Part shown: in pieces, positions 8,434 to 16,985 of the stretch | Layout of the letters: each line of letters begins with the position of its first letter | Position numbering within the stretch: the first letter of the stretch is position 1 | NCBI RefSeq assembly: GCF_902703175.1 | Contig: NZ_CACRYJ010000068.1 | Span: forward strand, 233,727 to 297,726 | Source of the DNA: Occultella aeris | GTDB taxonomy: Bacteria > Actinomycetota > Actinomycetes > Actinomycetales > Beutenbergiaceae | Direction of reading: 5' to 3' | DNA length: 64,000 bases | Made by a program: the position numbers and the translations under genes | The notes under the pieces: model-generated | Database searches by the model: none | What the model was told of the DNA's origin: nothing | What the model saw: the letters and a program-made list of their open reading frames with translations, nothing else

Positions 8434-9369
8434 TCAGAGCAGGCCGAGCCCGCACTCGGCCAGGTACTCGCGGGTCTTGATGGCGTTCGGCAGCGGCATG
8501 GCCGGATCGGCGGGGTACAGGTCCTGTTCGAGGATCACGTACAGGTCCTTGTCCAGGTCTGCCAGCGCGTCGATCAGCTGCGGCATGTCCGGCTCACCGG
8601 CCGGCGGCCGCACCGACGCACCTCGCGCCACCGCCTCGCCGAACGGCCAGTCCAGCTCGTGGGCCTGCCGCACGAGCTCCGGGTCGAAGGCCTTGATGTG
8701 CACGTACGCGATCCGCTCCGGGTAGGTCCGGATCATCTCGATCGGATCACCCTCGCCGTAGACGATGTGGCCGGTGTCCAGGCAGAAGTTCACATACTCC
8801 GGGTCCGTCGCCGCGAACACCCGCTCGATGTCCTTGGGCGTCTCGATGTGGGAGTCGCCGTGCGGGTGCAGCACCATCTTCAGCCCGTAGTCGGACTTGA
8901 GGAGCTTGCCGAGCCGGTTCGCGTTCCGCACGTACAGGTCCCACGCCGCCGGGGTGAGCTCCCGATCGTCGATGAACTCCCAGGTCTTGTCGTCCCGGAA
9001 CAGCGGCGGCAGGTGCACGATGTACTCCGCGCCGACCTCCGCGTGCGTGGCCGCGATCGCCCGGAACGTTCGTTCCGTCTCCGCCCAGGCCTCCTCCTTG
9101 TGCAGGATGCCCCAGCCGGTGCCGGCGACGACCCGGAACCCGCGGGCGTCCATCTCCTCCTGCAGCCGCCCGGGGTCGGTGGGGAAGTAGCCGAACGGGC
9201 CGGTCTCCATCACCGAGAACTGCGCCTGCGCCATCTCGTCCAGGGCCGTGGCCCACGGGATCTGCTGCTCGTCCTCCGGGAACCACACGCCCCACTGGTC
9301 GGGGCACACGCCGACGGTGAGCTTGTTGTAGCGCGGGTCGGGGTTGTTGGCCTTGCTCGGCTGGGTCAT
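8434..9369 (-). CDS. iolE: 2-keto-myo-inositol dehydratase-type TIM barrel (IolE)
   Basis: A 311-residue xylose-isomerase-like TIM barrel predicted to dehydrate scyllo-inosose to the trihydroxycyclohexane dione. Metal-ligand strands are visible: FSVMETGPFGYFP, MVLHPHGDSHIETP, NFCLDTGHIVYGEG, YVHIKAFDPE and YVILEQDLYP. ATG 9369 starts MTQPSKANNPDPRYNKLTVG, and the family domain begins right after. It lies between iolA (104-base gap with a hairpin) and iolG. Confidence 0.92.
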   Translation of the reverse strand: MTQPSKANNPDPRYNKLTVGVCPDQWGVWFPEDEQQIPWATALDEMAQAQFSVMETGPFGYFPTDPGRLQEEMDARGFRVVAGTGWGILHKEEAWAETERTFRAIAATHAEVGAEYIVHLPPLFRDDKTWEFIDDRELTPAAWDLYVRNANRLGKLLKSDYGLKMVLHPHGDSHIETPKDIERVFAATDPEYVNFCLDTGHIVYGEGDPIEMIRTYPERIAYVHIKAFDPELVRQAHELDWPFGEAVARGASVRPPAGEPDMPQLIDALADLDKDLYVILEQDLYPADPAMPLPNAIKTREYLAECGLGLL

Positions 9370-9418
9370 GGGTCGGGCCTTCTGTGATGGACGACGGCGG
9401 AGGTCAGGTCGGGTGCGG

Positions 9419-9437
9419 CGGCTGCGGTCCGCAGCCG
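9419..9437. other. perfect hairpin in the iolA-iolE intergenic gap
   Basis: CGGCTGCGG-T-CCGCAGCCG, 9-bp arms around a single central base, lies in the only sizeable gap of the iol operon. In mRNA this could act as a processing or stabilising hairpin; as DNA it could be an operator for a secondary promoter before iolE. No U-tract follows, so full termination is unlikely. Confidence 0.4.
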
Positions 9438-9473
9438 GGCCGGGTCGTGAGCCGGCCGTTGGTTCGGTCGGGG

Positions 9474-10970
9474 TCAGTCGGTGGTGCTCGGGAAACTCAT
9501 GCTGGCCTCCACCTGGCTGTCCCGGTGCGGCCAGCGGGTGGTGATGACCTTGTTGCGGGTGTAGAACCGCACGGCCTCCGGGCCGTGGGCGTGGTGGTCG
9601 CCGAACAGGGAATCCTTCCACCCACCGAACGAGTAGTAGGCAACCGGGGTCGGGATCGGCACGTTCACGCCGACCATGCCGGCCTCCACGCCGTGGCTGT
9701 AGCGACGCGCGGCTTCACCGGAGTTCGTGAAGATCGCCGAGCCGTTGCCGAAGGGGGAGGAGTTCACCAGTTCGAGCGCCTCGTCGAGGTCGGCCACCCG
9801 GAGCACGGTCAGCAGCGGGCCGAAGATCTCGTCGCGGTAGGCGGACATCTCGGGGGTGACGTTGTCCAGCAGGGTGGGCCCCACGAAGTAGCCGTTCTCG
9901 TGGCCGCGCACGGTGAGGTCACGGCCGTCCACCACAACGCCGGCACCGGCCTCGATCGCGTCGGTGGCGCTGCGGATCACGCGTTCGCGCGCCTGCGCGG
10001 TGATGACCGGTCCCATGTCCGTGGCGGGATCGGAGCCGGGGCCGACGGTGATCTTCTCGGCCTCGGCCTTCAGCGCAGCGACGAGCGGTTCCGCGGCACC
10101 ACCGACGGCCACGGCCACCGGCACGGCCATGCACCGCTGGCCGGCGGACCCGAACGCACCCGAGGAGATCTGCGCCGCCGCGAACTCGAAGTCCGCGTCC
10201 GGCATCACCACGGCATGGTTGTTCGCACCGCCGAGGGCTTGCACCCGCTTGCCGTTCGCGATCCCGACCTGCTGCACGTACCGGGCGATCGGGGTGGAGC
10301 CCACGAACGAGACGGCTCCGACACCAGGGTGCGCCAGTAGCGCGTCGACCGTGTCCTTGCCGCCGTGCACCACCTGGAACACGCCGTCGGGCAGCCCGGC
10401 CTCGGCGTACAGGCGCGCGACGAAGTTCGCGGCGGAGGGGTCCCGCTCGGAGGGCTTGAGGATGAACGCATTACCGCATCCGATCGCGACCGGGTGCATC
10501 CACATCGGGACCATCACCGGGAAGTTGAACGGGGTGATCCCGGCCACCACCCCGACCGGCTGCCGCAGGCTGTGCACGTCGACGCCAGTGGAGGCGTCGG
10601 CGCTGAACTCACCCTTGTTCGCCTGGTTGATCCCACACGCGAAGTCCAGCGTCTCGCGGCCACGGCCGATCTCGCCGATGGCGTCGTCCACCGTCTTGCC
10701 GTGTTCGGCCGAGATGACCCGGGCGAGTTCATCGGTGTTGGCGACCACCAGCTCGCGCATCCGGAACAGGATCTCGGTGCGCCGGGCCAGCGAGGTCGCC
10801 GCCCATGCCCGCTGGGCGGTGCGCGCCGCGGCGACGGCGGCGTCGACCACGCCCTGATCGGCCGTGGCCAGTTCGGCGATGACCGCACCGGTGGCCGGGT
10901 CATGGACGGGCGTGAACGGGCCCGCTCCGTCGACCTCGGTGCCGTCGATCCAGTGCTTGATGGTCCTCAT
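9474..10970 (-). CDS. iolA: CoA-acylating methylmalonate-semialdehyde dehydrogenase (IolA/MmsA)
   Basis: A 498-residue aldehyde dehydrogenase that converts malonate (or methylmalonate) semialdehyde, the last inositol intermediate, to acetyl-CoA (or propionyl-CoA). Motifs include TPFNFPVMVPMWMHP, the KPSERDPS cofactor segment, FVGSTPIARYV, and GSAGQRCMAV with catalytic Cys280, which is the MMSDH signature context. ATG 10970 (MRTIKHWIDG) has AGGAGGAAG upstream. It sits between iolD and iolE as in many actinobacterial iol operons. Confidence 0.94.
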   Translation of the reverse strand: MRTIKHWIDGTEVDGAGPFTPVHDPATGAVIAELATADQGVVDAAVAAARTAQRAWAATSLARRTEILFRMRELVVANTDELARVISAEHGKTVDDAIGEIGRGRETLDFACGINQANKGEFSADASTGVDVHSLRQPVGVVAGITPFNFPVMVPMWMHPVAIGCGNAFILKPSERDPSAANFVARLYAEAGLPDGVFQVVHGGKDTVDALLAHPGVGAVSFVGSTPIARYVQQVGIANGKRVQALGGANNHAVVMPDADFEFAAAQISSGAFGSAGQRCMAVPVAVAVGGAAEPLVAALKAEAEKITVGPGSDPATDMGPVITAQARERVIRSATDAIEAGAGVVVDGRDLTVRGHENGYFVGPTLLDNVTPEMSAYRDEIFGPLLTVLRVADLDEALELVNSSPFGNGSAIFTNSGEAARRYSHGVEAGMVGVNVPIPTPVAYYSFGGWKDSLFGDHHAHGPEAVRFYTRNKVITTRWPHRDSQVEASMSFPSTTD

Positions 10971-10999
10971 CTGGGGACTTCCTCCTCGGTACGGTTCGC

Positions 11000-12955
11000 T
11001 CACAGGTAGTGGCGCTGGTTCTTCTTCGCCTCGAGGTAGGCCTCATGGGCGATGCGGGTGCTGGCCAGCCGGGACTCGGCGGCCACGGGGACATCCCACC
11101 AGGCCGACGACGGCGGGTTCGGGCCCTGCAGGTCGGTCTCGATGTGGATCACGGTGGCCCGCGGCGCGGCTGCGGCCGTGGCGTAGGCGTCCCGGAACTC
11201 CTCGATCGTCGCGGTCTCGATCACGTCGAGGCCGAAGCTGCGGGCGTTCGCGACCAGGTCCAGCGGCACGGGCGGGCCGTCCAGCAGGTCGGTGTCGTCC
11301 GTACGCATCCGGTACCGGGTGCCGAACCGCTGCGAACCCACCGACTCCGACAATGCCCCGATCGAGGCGTACCCATGGTTCTGCAGGAGCACCACGATCA
11401 CCTTGAGGTTCTCGGCGACGATCGTCGCGAGCTCGGCCGGCATCATCTGGTAGGTCCCGTCGCCCACGATCGCGACGACCTCACGCTCGGGCGCGGCCAG
11501 CTTGGCGCCCATCGCGGCCGGGATCTCGTAGCCCATGCACGAGTAGCCGTACTCCAGGTGGTACTGGTGCGGGCTCCTGGCCCGCCAGAGGGCCTGCAGG
11601 TCACCGGGCATCGACCCGGCCGCGTTGATCAGGATGTCCTCGTCGCCCATGAGTTCGTTCAGGGCGCCGAACACCTCGGTCTGGGCAGGCAGCGGGCCGT
11701 GGCCGCGGTGGTAGCACTCGTCCGTGACGGCGGCCCACTCGGCGGCGAGCCGGGTGGACCGGGTCTCATAGGCGGGATCCACGCGGTGCCCGGCGAGGGC
11801 CTCGGTGAGCGCGCGCAAGCCTTCCCGGGCATCGGCCACGACCATGTCCGCGGCGTGCTTTGCCGCGTCGAACGCGAGCACGTTGACGTTCACGAAGGCG
11901 ACGTCGCGGTCAGCGAACACGGTGTGACTGGCGGTGGTGAAGTCCGTGTACCGGGTGCCCACCCCGATCACCAGGTCCGCCTCGGCGGCGAGGGCGTTCG
12001 CAGCCGCGGTGCCGGTGGCCCCGACCCCGCCGACGGCACTCGGGTGGTCGAACGCGATCGCGCCCTTGCCGGCCTGCGTGTCCGCGACCGGGATCCCGGT
12101 CGCGTCGGCGAAGGCGGCCAGTTCGGCGCTCGCCTCGGAATAGATGACGCCGCCGCCGGCCACGAGGAGCGGGCGCTTCGCCGCGCGGATGGCAGCGGTG
12201 GCGCGAGCCAGCGCCGCGGTCTCGGGGACGGGCCGGGCCACGTGCCAGACCCGCCTGCGGAAGAACTCGACCGGCCAGTCGTGGCCCTCGGCCTGCACGT
12301 CCTGCGGCAGGCACAACGTCACCGCGCCGGTCTCCGCCGGGTCGGTGAGCACCCGCATCGCGGCCAGCGCGCTCGGGATCAGCTGCTCCGGCCGGTTGAT
12401 CCGGTCCCAGAACCGCGACACCGGCTTGAACGCGTCGTTCACCGAGACGTCGAGGCTGCGCGGGTCCTCCAGCTGCTGCAGCACCGGGTCCGGGAACCGG
12501 GTCGCGAAGATGTCCGAGGGCAGCAACAGCACCGGGATCCGGTCGATCGTCGCCAGTGCAGCACCCGTCACCATGTTCGTCGAGCCCGGCCCGATCGAAG
12601 CCGTGCACGCCATCGTCTGCAGGCGGTTCTTCGTCCGCGCGAAGGCGACGGCGGCATGCACCATGGCCTGTTCGTTGCGGGCGTGGAAGTACTTCAGCCG
12701 GTCCTCACCGGGCGCGGGGTCGACCTCGTTCTGAACGAGCGCCTGGCCGATCCCGGCCACGTTCCCGTGCCCGAAGATCCCGAAGACGCCCGCGAACAGG
12801 GCCTGCTCGACGCCGTCACGCTCGGTGTACTGAGCCGCGAGGAACCGGACCAGCGCCTGGCCGACGGTCAGTCGCTCGGTCGAGGACCCGGGTGGCTGGC
12901 CGCCAGGCTGCCGGTCGGTTCGGTCGCTCGGTCGCTCGTCCGGTGCAGCACTCAT
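11000..12955 (-). CDS. iolD: 3D-(3,5/4)-trihydroxycyclohexane-1,2-dione acylhydrolase (IolD)
   Basis: A 651-residue ThDP-dependent hydrolase that opens the cyclohexanedione ring to 5-deoxy-glucuronate. It has the three-domain acetolactate-synthase layout: the PYR domain with the GIFGHGNVAGIGQAL segment, a central domain (PLLVAGGGVIYS), and the PP domain with a GDG...N ThDP/Mg motif starting at IVGDGTYQMMPAEL and ending near LQNHGYASIG. The start overlaps the iolB stop (ATGA), so translation is coupled. Length matches the family. Confidence 0.95.
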   Translation of the reverse strand: MSAAPDERPSDRTDRQPGGQPPGSSTERLTVGQALVRFLAAQYTERDGVEQALFAGVFGIFGHGNVAGIGQALVQNEVDPAPGEDRLKYFHARNEQAMVHAAVAFARTKNRLQTMACTASIGPGSTNMVTGAALATIDRIPVLLLPSDIFATRFPDPVLQQLEDPRSLDVSVNDAFKPVSRFWDRINRPEQLIPSALAAMRVLTDPAETGAVTLCLPQDVQAEGHDWPVEFFRRRVWHVARPVPETAALARATAAIRAAKRPLLVAGGGVIYSEASAELAAFADATGIPVADTQAGKGAIAFDHPSAVGGVGATGTAAANALAAEADLVIGVGTRYTDFTTASHTVFADRDVAFVNVNVLAFDAAKHAADMVVADAREGLRALTEALAGHRVDPAYETRSTRLAAEWAAVTDECYHRGHGPLPAQTEVFGALNELMGDEDILINAAGSMPGDLQALWRARSPHQYHLEYGYSCMGYEIPAAMGAKLAAPEREVVAIVGDGTYQMMPAELATIVAENLKVIVVLLQNHGYASIGALSESVGSQRFGTRYRMRTDDTDLLDGPPVPLDLVANARSFGLDVIETATIEEFRDAYATAAAAPRATVIHIETDLQGPNPPSSAWWDVPVAAESRLASTRIAHEAYLEAKKNQRHYL

Positions 12956-13902
12956 GAGTGGCCCTCCCGGCCCTCGGCCGGCGTGCCGTTCATCGGCAGC
13001 CGGGGATCGATGTCCTGGTCGTTCCAGGTGTCGCGGATCCAGTGGTGGGCCGGGTCGTCGGTCATCAGCCACTGCTGGTCGCTTGCCGGCCCGGCCATGA
13101 CGTTCAGGTAGTACAGGTCGTAGCCAGGGGCCGCCATCGACGGTCCGTGGTAGCCGTGCGGGGTGAGCACCACGTCCCCGGTACGCACTTCCTCGGTCAG
13201 CTCGAGCGGTCGCTCGTCGGTGCCGTAGGTGCGGTGGAACGCGAAACCTGGTCCGGCGGGTCCGGGCGCGACCTCGAAGTAGTAGATCTCCTCGAGCTCA
13301 CGCTCGTCGTCGGTGTGCTCGTCGTGCTTGTGCGGGGGATAGGAGGACCAGTTGCCGCCTGGGGTGAGAACCTCGCAGACGAGCAGGTGGTCGGTGTCCA
13401 GGTCGTTGCCGAGCGCGTAGTTGTTCACCTGCCGCGAGCACGTGCCGGCCCCACGCAGTTCGACGCGGACCTCATCGGCACCGCGGTGGCTGACCGGGAG
13501 CCGACGGCTCGCCCGTGCGCTCGGTAGCGCGAACCGGCCACCGGCTGCGGACGTGATCGTCACCGTGGCGCCGATCGGGATGTAGAGGTGGTCGGTGACG
13601 GCACCGAACACGTCAGGTCGACCCTGGAGGGCGAAGGTCTGCTCTCCCTCGGTGTCCGTGGTCACCGTGACCGTGCAGGCTCCCGCCAGTGGCAGCACCA
13701 GCAGTTCGTCGGGTCCCGTCTTCAGCTCCTGGCTGCCGCCGGCTGGCAGGTCCAGGATCCGCAGCCCGCTGAACGCCCAGCCGGCGTCCTCGGGACCGAG
13801 ATCGACACTGAAGGACCCGGCGGCACCGGTGCCGGCCCGCACGAGCAGCCGCGCAGGCGTGCCGGCCGTATTCGCTGCATTCGTCTCGTGCGTTGCGCTC
13901 AC
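12952..13902 (-). CDS. iolB: 5-deoxy-glucuronate isomerase (IolB)
   Basis: A 316-residue bicupin that isomerises 5-deoxy-glucuronate to 5-dehydro-2-deoxy-D-gluconate. The C-terminal cupin carries the metal-ligand cluster PPHKHDEHTDDERELEEIYY, and TPHGYHGPSMAAPGYDLYYL supplies the last His. GTG start overlaps the aldolase stop (GTGA); its own stop overlaps the iolD start. Length and motifs are standard for the family. Confidence 0.95.
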   Translation of the reverse strand: MSATHETNAANTAGTPARLLVRAGTGAAGSFSVDLGPEDAGWAFSGLRILDLPAGGSQELKTGPDELLVLPLAGACTVTVTTDTEGEQTFALQGRPDVFGAVTDHLYIPIGATVTITSAAGGRFALPSARASRRLPVSHRGADEVRVELRGAGTCSRQVNNYALGNDLDTDHLLVCEVLTPGGNWSSYPPHKHDEHTDDERELEEIYYFEVAPGPAGPGFAFHRTYGTDERPLELTEEVRTGDVVLTPHGYHGPSMAAPGYDLYYLNVMAGPASDQQWLMTDDPAHHWIRDTWNDQDIDPRLPMNGTPAEGREGHS

Positions 13903-14813
13903 AGCACCGACACCGCCCGGTCCACGGCGGCCTCGACGTCGTCGTCCGGCGGGTACAGCAGCGACCGGCCGATGATCAGGCCCTTCACTCCGGGCACCCG
14001 CACGGCCCGGGCCCAGCCCTCGGCTGCGGCATTCGGGTCTGGGTCGACCTCGCCTCCGAGGATCAGGGCGGGCAGGGACGTCGCGGCCATCACGCGTTCC
14101 ATCTCGGGTACGTACGGCAGCTTGAGCCAGGTGCGGGCGGACGTCCGTCCGAGGCCGGCGGCGATGGTCACCGAACGGATGACCGCCTCCACCGAGAGGT
14201 CGTTGCGGACCCTGCCCTCTACCCGCGTGGAGATGAACGGCTCCACCATGGCCATCACCCCCGCGTCGGCGAGCGCGTCGACCGCCCGGGCCGCCGACTC
14301 CATGGTGGCCACGGAGGCCGGGTCGCGGTAGTCGATGCGCAGGAGCATCTTGCCGCCATCGAGCCCGGAGGAGACGATGCCGTCGGCGTCGTAGCCCGTG
14401 AACCGGTCATCCAGCTCGAAGTCCGCACCGGCGAGACCTCCCCGGTTCATCGACCCGTACACGAGTTTGCCGTCGAGGGCGCCGAGCAGAGCCAGCTCCT
14501 CGACGATCTCCGCGGTGCCGAGGAAACCGTGCACCCCCGGGCGGGCCAGGGCAGCCGAGCATCGCAGGAGCAGGTCTCGCCGGTCCGCCATGGCCAGCGG
14601 CTCGGGGCCGGCAGCCAGGGAGCCGCGGGCCGGGTGGTCCGCGGCGATGATCATCAGCCGGGCGCTCGGGTCGGTCGGGAACACACCGCGTGGCCGGGCC
14701 GCGAGGACCTCGGCGATGCGCTCCGGGTGATGGGTGCGCAACTCCCGGATCTCCTCCAGGGCGGCCGCCATCCCAGTCGCGTGGGCCGTGGGGCGGATCG
14801 TCGGAGCGCTCAC
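13899..14813 (-). CDS. Cgl0158-type (beta/alpha)8 aldolase of inositol catabolism
   Basis: A 304-residue TIM barrel with GTG start overlapping the iolC stop. Segments such as MIIAADHPARGS, KLVYGSMNRGGL, GGKMLLRIDYRDPAS, WLKLPYVPEMERV and LILGGEVDPDPNA fit a class I aldolase related to the protein named Cgl0158 in Corynebacterium iol clusters, with Lys in WLKLPY a candidate Schiff-base residue. It probably takes the place of IolJ, cleaving 2-deoxy-5-keto-gluconate-6-phosphate to DHAP and malonate semialdehyde. Family recognition is from memory; the reaction is inferred from the absence of iolJ here. Confidence 0.82.
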   Translation of the reverse strand: MSAPTIRPTAHATGMAAALEEIRELRTHHPERIAEVLAARPRGVFPTDPSARLMIIAADHPARGSLAAGPEPLAMADRRDLLLRCSAALARPGVHGFLGTAEIVEELALLGALDGKLVYGSMNRGGLAGADFELDDRFTGYDADGIVSSGLDGGKMLLRIDYRDPASVATMESAARAVDALADAGVMAMVEPFISTRVEGRVRNDLSVEAVIRSVTIAAGLGRTSARTWLKLPYVPEMERVMAATSLPALILGGEVDPDPNAAAEGWARAVRVPGVKGLIIGRSLLYPPDDDVEAAVDRAVSVL

Positions 14814-15793
14814 GCGACCCGCTCGAGGTCGTTGGGGGAGCGACCCTCGTCGATCACGGCGAGCACCTCGGCCTCGCTGGGCATCGCCGTCGAGCACTCC
14901 AGGCGGCCGGCGACGATGGCGCCCGCCGCGCTGGCGGCCGTGATGATCCGGTCCAGCGACCAGCCGGCCAGAAGGCCGTGGCACAGCGCGCCGCCGAAGG
15001 CGTCTCCCGCACCGAGCCCGTTCACGACGTCCACCGGAACCGGCGGGACCTCCACTCGCTCCTCGCGGGTCTTGGCGAGGGTGCCCTCGGGCCCGCGCTT
15101 GACGATCGCCAGTTCCACGCCGGCCTCGAGCAGGGCGTCCGCGGCCCGGTCCGGGTCGGACTCGCCGACGGCCACCTCGCACTCCTCGCGGTTTCCGACG
15201 GCGATCGTGACGCCGGTCAGGAACTCGCGGACCTGGGTGGTCGCCTCGGCCGGGTCCGCCCAGAACATGGGCCGGTAGTCCAGGTCGAGGATGGTGTGCT
15301 CGCGCCGCCCCCGCAGCGCCAGGGCGGCATGGTGGGCGGACCGGCTCGGCTCCTCGGACAGCCCGGTCACGGAGAACCACATGATCCGGGCGTCCCGCAC
15401 CGCATCGGCCGGGAGGTCGCCCGGCGTCAGCTGCAGGTCCGGCGCGCTCGGCTGCCGGTAGAAGTAGATCGGGAAGTGGTCCGGCGGGAACATCTCGCAG
15501 AACGTCACCGGGGTGTTCAGTACCTCGCTCGTGATCACGAACTCGTCGCTGACGCCGAGGCGGCGCATCTCCCGGCGCACGTACACCCCGAACGGGTCGT
15601 TGCCCACGCCGGTGAGCACGGCCGCGCTGTGGCCGTGCCGGGCCGAGGCCACCGCCACGTTCATCGGGCTGCCGCCCAGGAACTTGCCGAAGGTGGTCAC
15701 GTCCTCCAGGCCCACACCGATCTGGAGCGGGTAGATGTCCACCCCGGACCGGCCCATCGTGAGGACCTCCGCGGGCGTCGTTGGCGCCGTCAT
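14810..15793 (-). CDS. iolC: 5-dehydro-2-deoxygluconokinase (IolC)
   Basis: A 327-residue PfkB/ribokinase-family kinase that phosphorylates 5-dehydro-2-deoxygluconate. The N-terminal KFLGGSPMNVAVASARHG and C-terminal NGLGAGDAFGGAL signatures are both intact; the Asp in GAGD is the catalytic base. It is the first gene of the iol operon. The start at 15793 (MTAPTTPAEV) precedes the family core. The presumed promoter and GntR box lie 120-140 bases upstream. Confidence 0.94.
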   Translation of the reverse strand: MTAPTTPAEVLTMGRSGVDIYPLQIGVGLEDVTTFGKFLGGSPMNVAVASARHGHSAAVLTGVGNDPFGVYVRREMRRLGVSDEFVITSEVLNTPVTFCEMFPPDHFPIYFYRQPSAPDLQLTPGDLPADAVRDARIMWFSVTGLSEEPSRSAHHAALALRGRREHTILDLDYRPMFWADPAEATTQVREFLTGVTIAVGNREECEVAVGESDPDRAADALLEAGVELAIVKRGPEGTLAKTREERVEVPPVPVDVVNGLGAGDAFGGALCHGLLAGWSLDRIITAASAAGAIVAGRLECSTAMPSEAEVLAVIDEGRSPNDLERVA

Positions 15794-15893
15794 CGTCTCT
15801 GTCAACCCCTCTGCCCACCATTGGGGCGGCTTCACCCACTGCTCGCGGGCGACCTCGGTACTCCGCCACCGGGGCGGGTCTCAACCGTGCCCC

Positions 15894-15930
15894 ATCGCGG
15901 CGCGGCACGTCAAGTCTTTGTCCGGACATA
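15894..15930 (-). promoter_or_regulatory. iolC promoter region with GntR-like operator box
   Basis: Plus-strand CTTTGTCCGGACATA (15916-15930) contains the perfect dyad TGTCCGGACA. On the minus strand it reads TATGTCCGGACAAAG followed two bases later by TTGACG, a good -35. A weak -10 (GCACGG) sits 17 bases on. The same box in the same position relative to TTGAC is found upstream of the sugar-binding-protein gene at 16854-16868 (14 of 15 bases identical). Confidence 0.65.
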
Positions 15931-16057
15931 TGGACTTTAGGCTTTGCGACGCGTTAGCGTGACCGCAGGTTCGCTGCGTGAGGGAGCGTATGGGTGTGGC
16001 CGCCCCGTCGACGATCGAGGTCGACGAGGGACGGCCGATGGCTGCAAGGAGGGGGAC

Positions 16058-16825
16058 ATGGAGATGGACACCGCAAGCACGGGGCAGACCGTGCATCTGC
16101 CGCGGGTCGCGCTGGACCGCTCGAGCCCGGTGCCGTTGTATCACCAGATCGCCGAGGCCATGAAGGCCATGATCACCTCCGGTGACCTGCCGGCCGGGAC
16201 CCGGGTGGAGAACGAGCTCGCGATGGCGGCCCGGCTCGGGGTGTCCCGCCCGACCGCGCGGCGCGCCTTCCAGGACCTCGTCGAGCAGGGTCTGCTGATC
16301 CGCCGGCGCGGCATCGGGACGCAGGTCGCGTCGGAGCTGATCCGCCGCCCGGTCGAGCTGACCAGCCTGTACGACGACCTGGCGGCCGCGGGCCGAACCC
16401 CCCGCACCGAGGTGCTCAGCCTCGAGTCCCACCCGGCCGACCACATCATCGCCGAGCGTCTCGGCGTCGAACCGGGCGCCGAGGTCGTCACGATCGAGCG
16501 GCTGCGGTTCGCCGATGACGAACCGCTGGCCCTGATGACGAACCACGTCCGCGCGGAGCTCGCCCCGAGCGCGGCCGAGCTCGCCGAGGTCGGCCTGTAC
16601 GCTGCCCTGCGCGCCACCGGTGTGCAGATGAGGCTGGCCCGTCAGACGATCGGTGCCCGGCTCGCGACCGCGGCCGAGGCACGTGTCCTGGACGAACGGC
16701 CAAGGGCTGCCCTGCTCACCATGGAGCGGATCGCCTTCGACGACGTGAACGCCGTCGTGGAGTTCGGTTCGCATCTGTACCGGGGGTCGCGGTACACGTT
16801 CGACACCACCGTCGTGGCTCGATAG
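16058..16825 (+). CDS. GntR-family (HutC/UTRA) regulator, probable inositol regulator
   Basis: A 255-residue regulator with N-terminal winged helix (PLYHQIAEAMKAMITSGDLP, RLGVSRPTARRAFQDLVEQG, RRRGIGTQVA) and C-terminal UTRA effector domain (about 100-250; ESHPADHIIAERLGVEPGAE, LLTMERIAF). AAGGAGGGGG precedes ATG 16058; ATG 16064 is an alternative. It is divergent from the iol operon and lies just upstream of the ABC importer. Near-identical dyad boxes before both units make it the obvious local regulator; ligand probably an inositol metabolite (inference). Confidence 0.88.
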   Translation: MEMDTASTGQTVHLPRVALDRSSPVPLYHQIAEAMKAMITSGDLPAGTRVENELAMAARLGVSRPTARRAFQDLVEQGLLIRRRGIGTQVASELIRRPVELTSLYDDLAAAGRTPRTEVLSLESHPADHIIAERLGVEPGAEVVTIERLRFADDEPLALMTNHVRAELAPSAAELAEVGLYAALRATGVQMRLARQTIGARLATAAEARVLDERPRAALLTMERIAFDDVNAVVEFGSHLYRGSRYTFDTTVVAR

Positions 16826-16853
16826 CGCGAGCCCAGACTGGTAAGAATGTGCG

Positions 16854-16899
16854 TATGTCCGTACAAAGGTTGACAGCCGATGTGAGCGCTAACTAGATT
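16854..16899 (+). promoter_or_regulatory. promoter of the inositol-linked importer, with GntR box and LacI-like site
   Basis: TATGTCCGTACAAAG (16854-16868) is followed one base later by TTGACA (16870-16875), an 18-base spacer and TAGATT (16894-16899), a strong sigma-70-type promoter. The spacer contains TGTGAGCGCTAAC (16881-16893), an imperfect LacI-family operator with the AGCGCT core. So a GntR box sits just above -35 and a LacI-like box lies between -35 and -10. The binding proteins are inferred. Confidence 0.7.
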
Positions 16900-16985
16900 G
16901 CCCTGGACGCGCCCTCGGGGCGGGCCACGGACACAGGAGTCGTGCGGGCAACCACGGGGTTGACCGCGGTAGAGAGGAATCATTG

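Noticed and set aside
11009..13111. 700-codon plus-strand frame opposite iolD
   Set aside because: Shadow of iolD third-position GC; no recognisable motif and no Shine-Dalgarno sequence.
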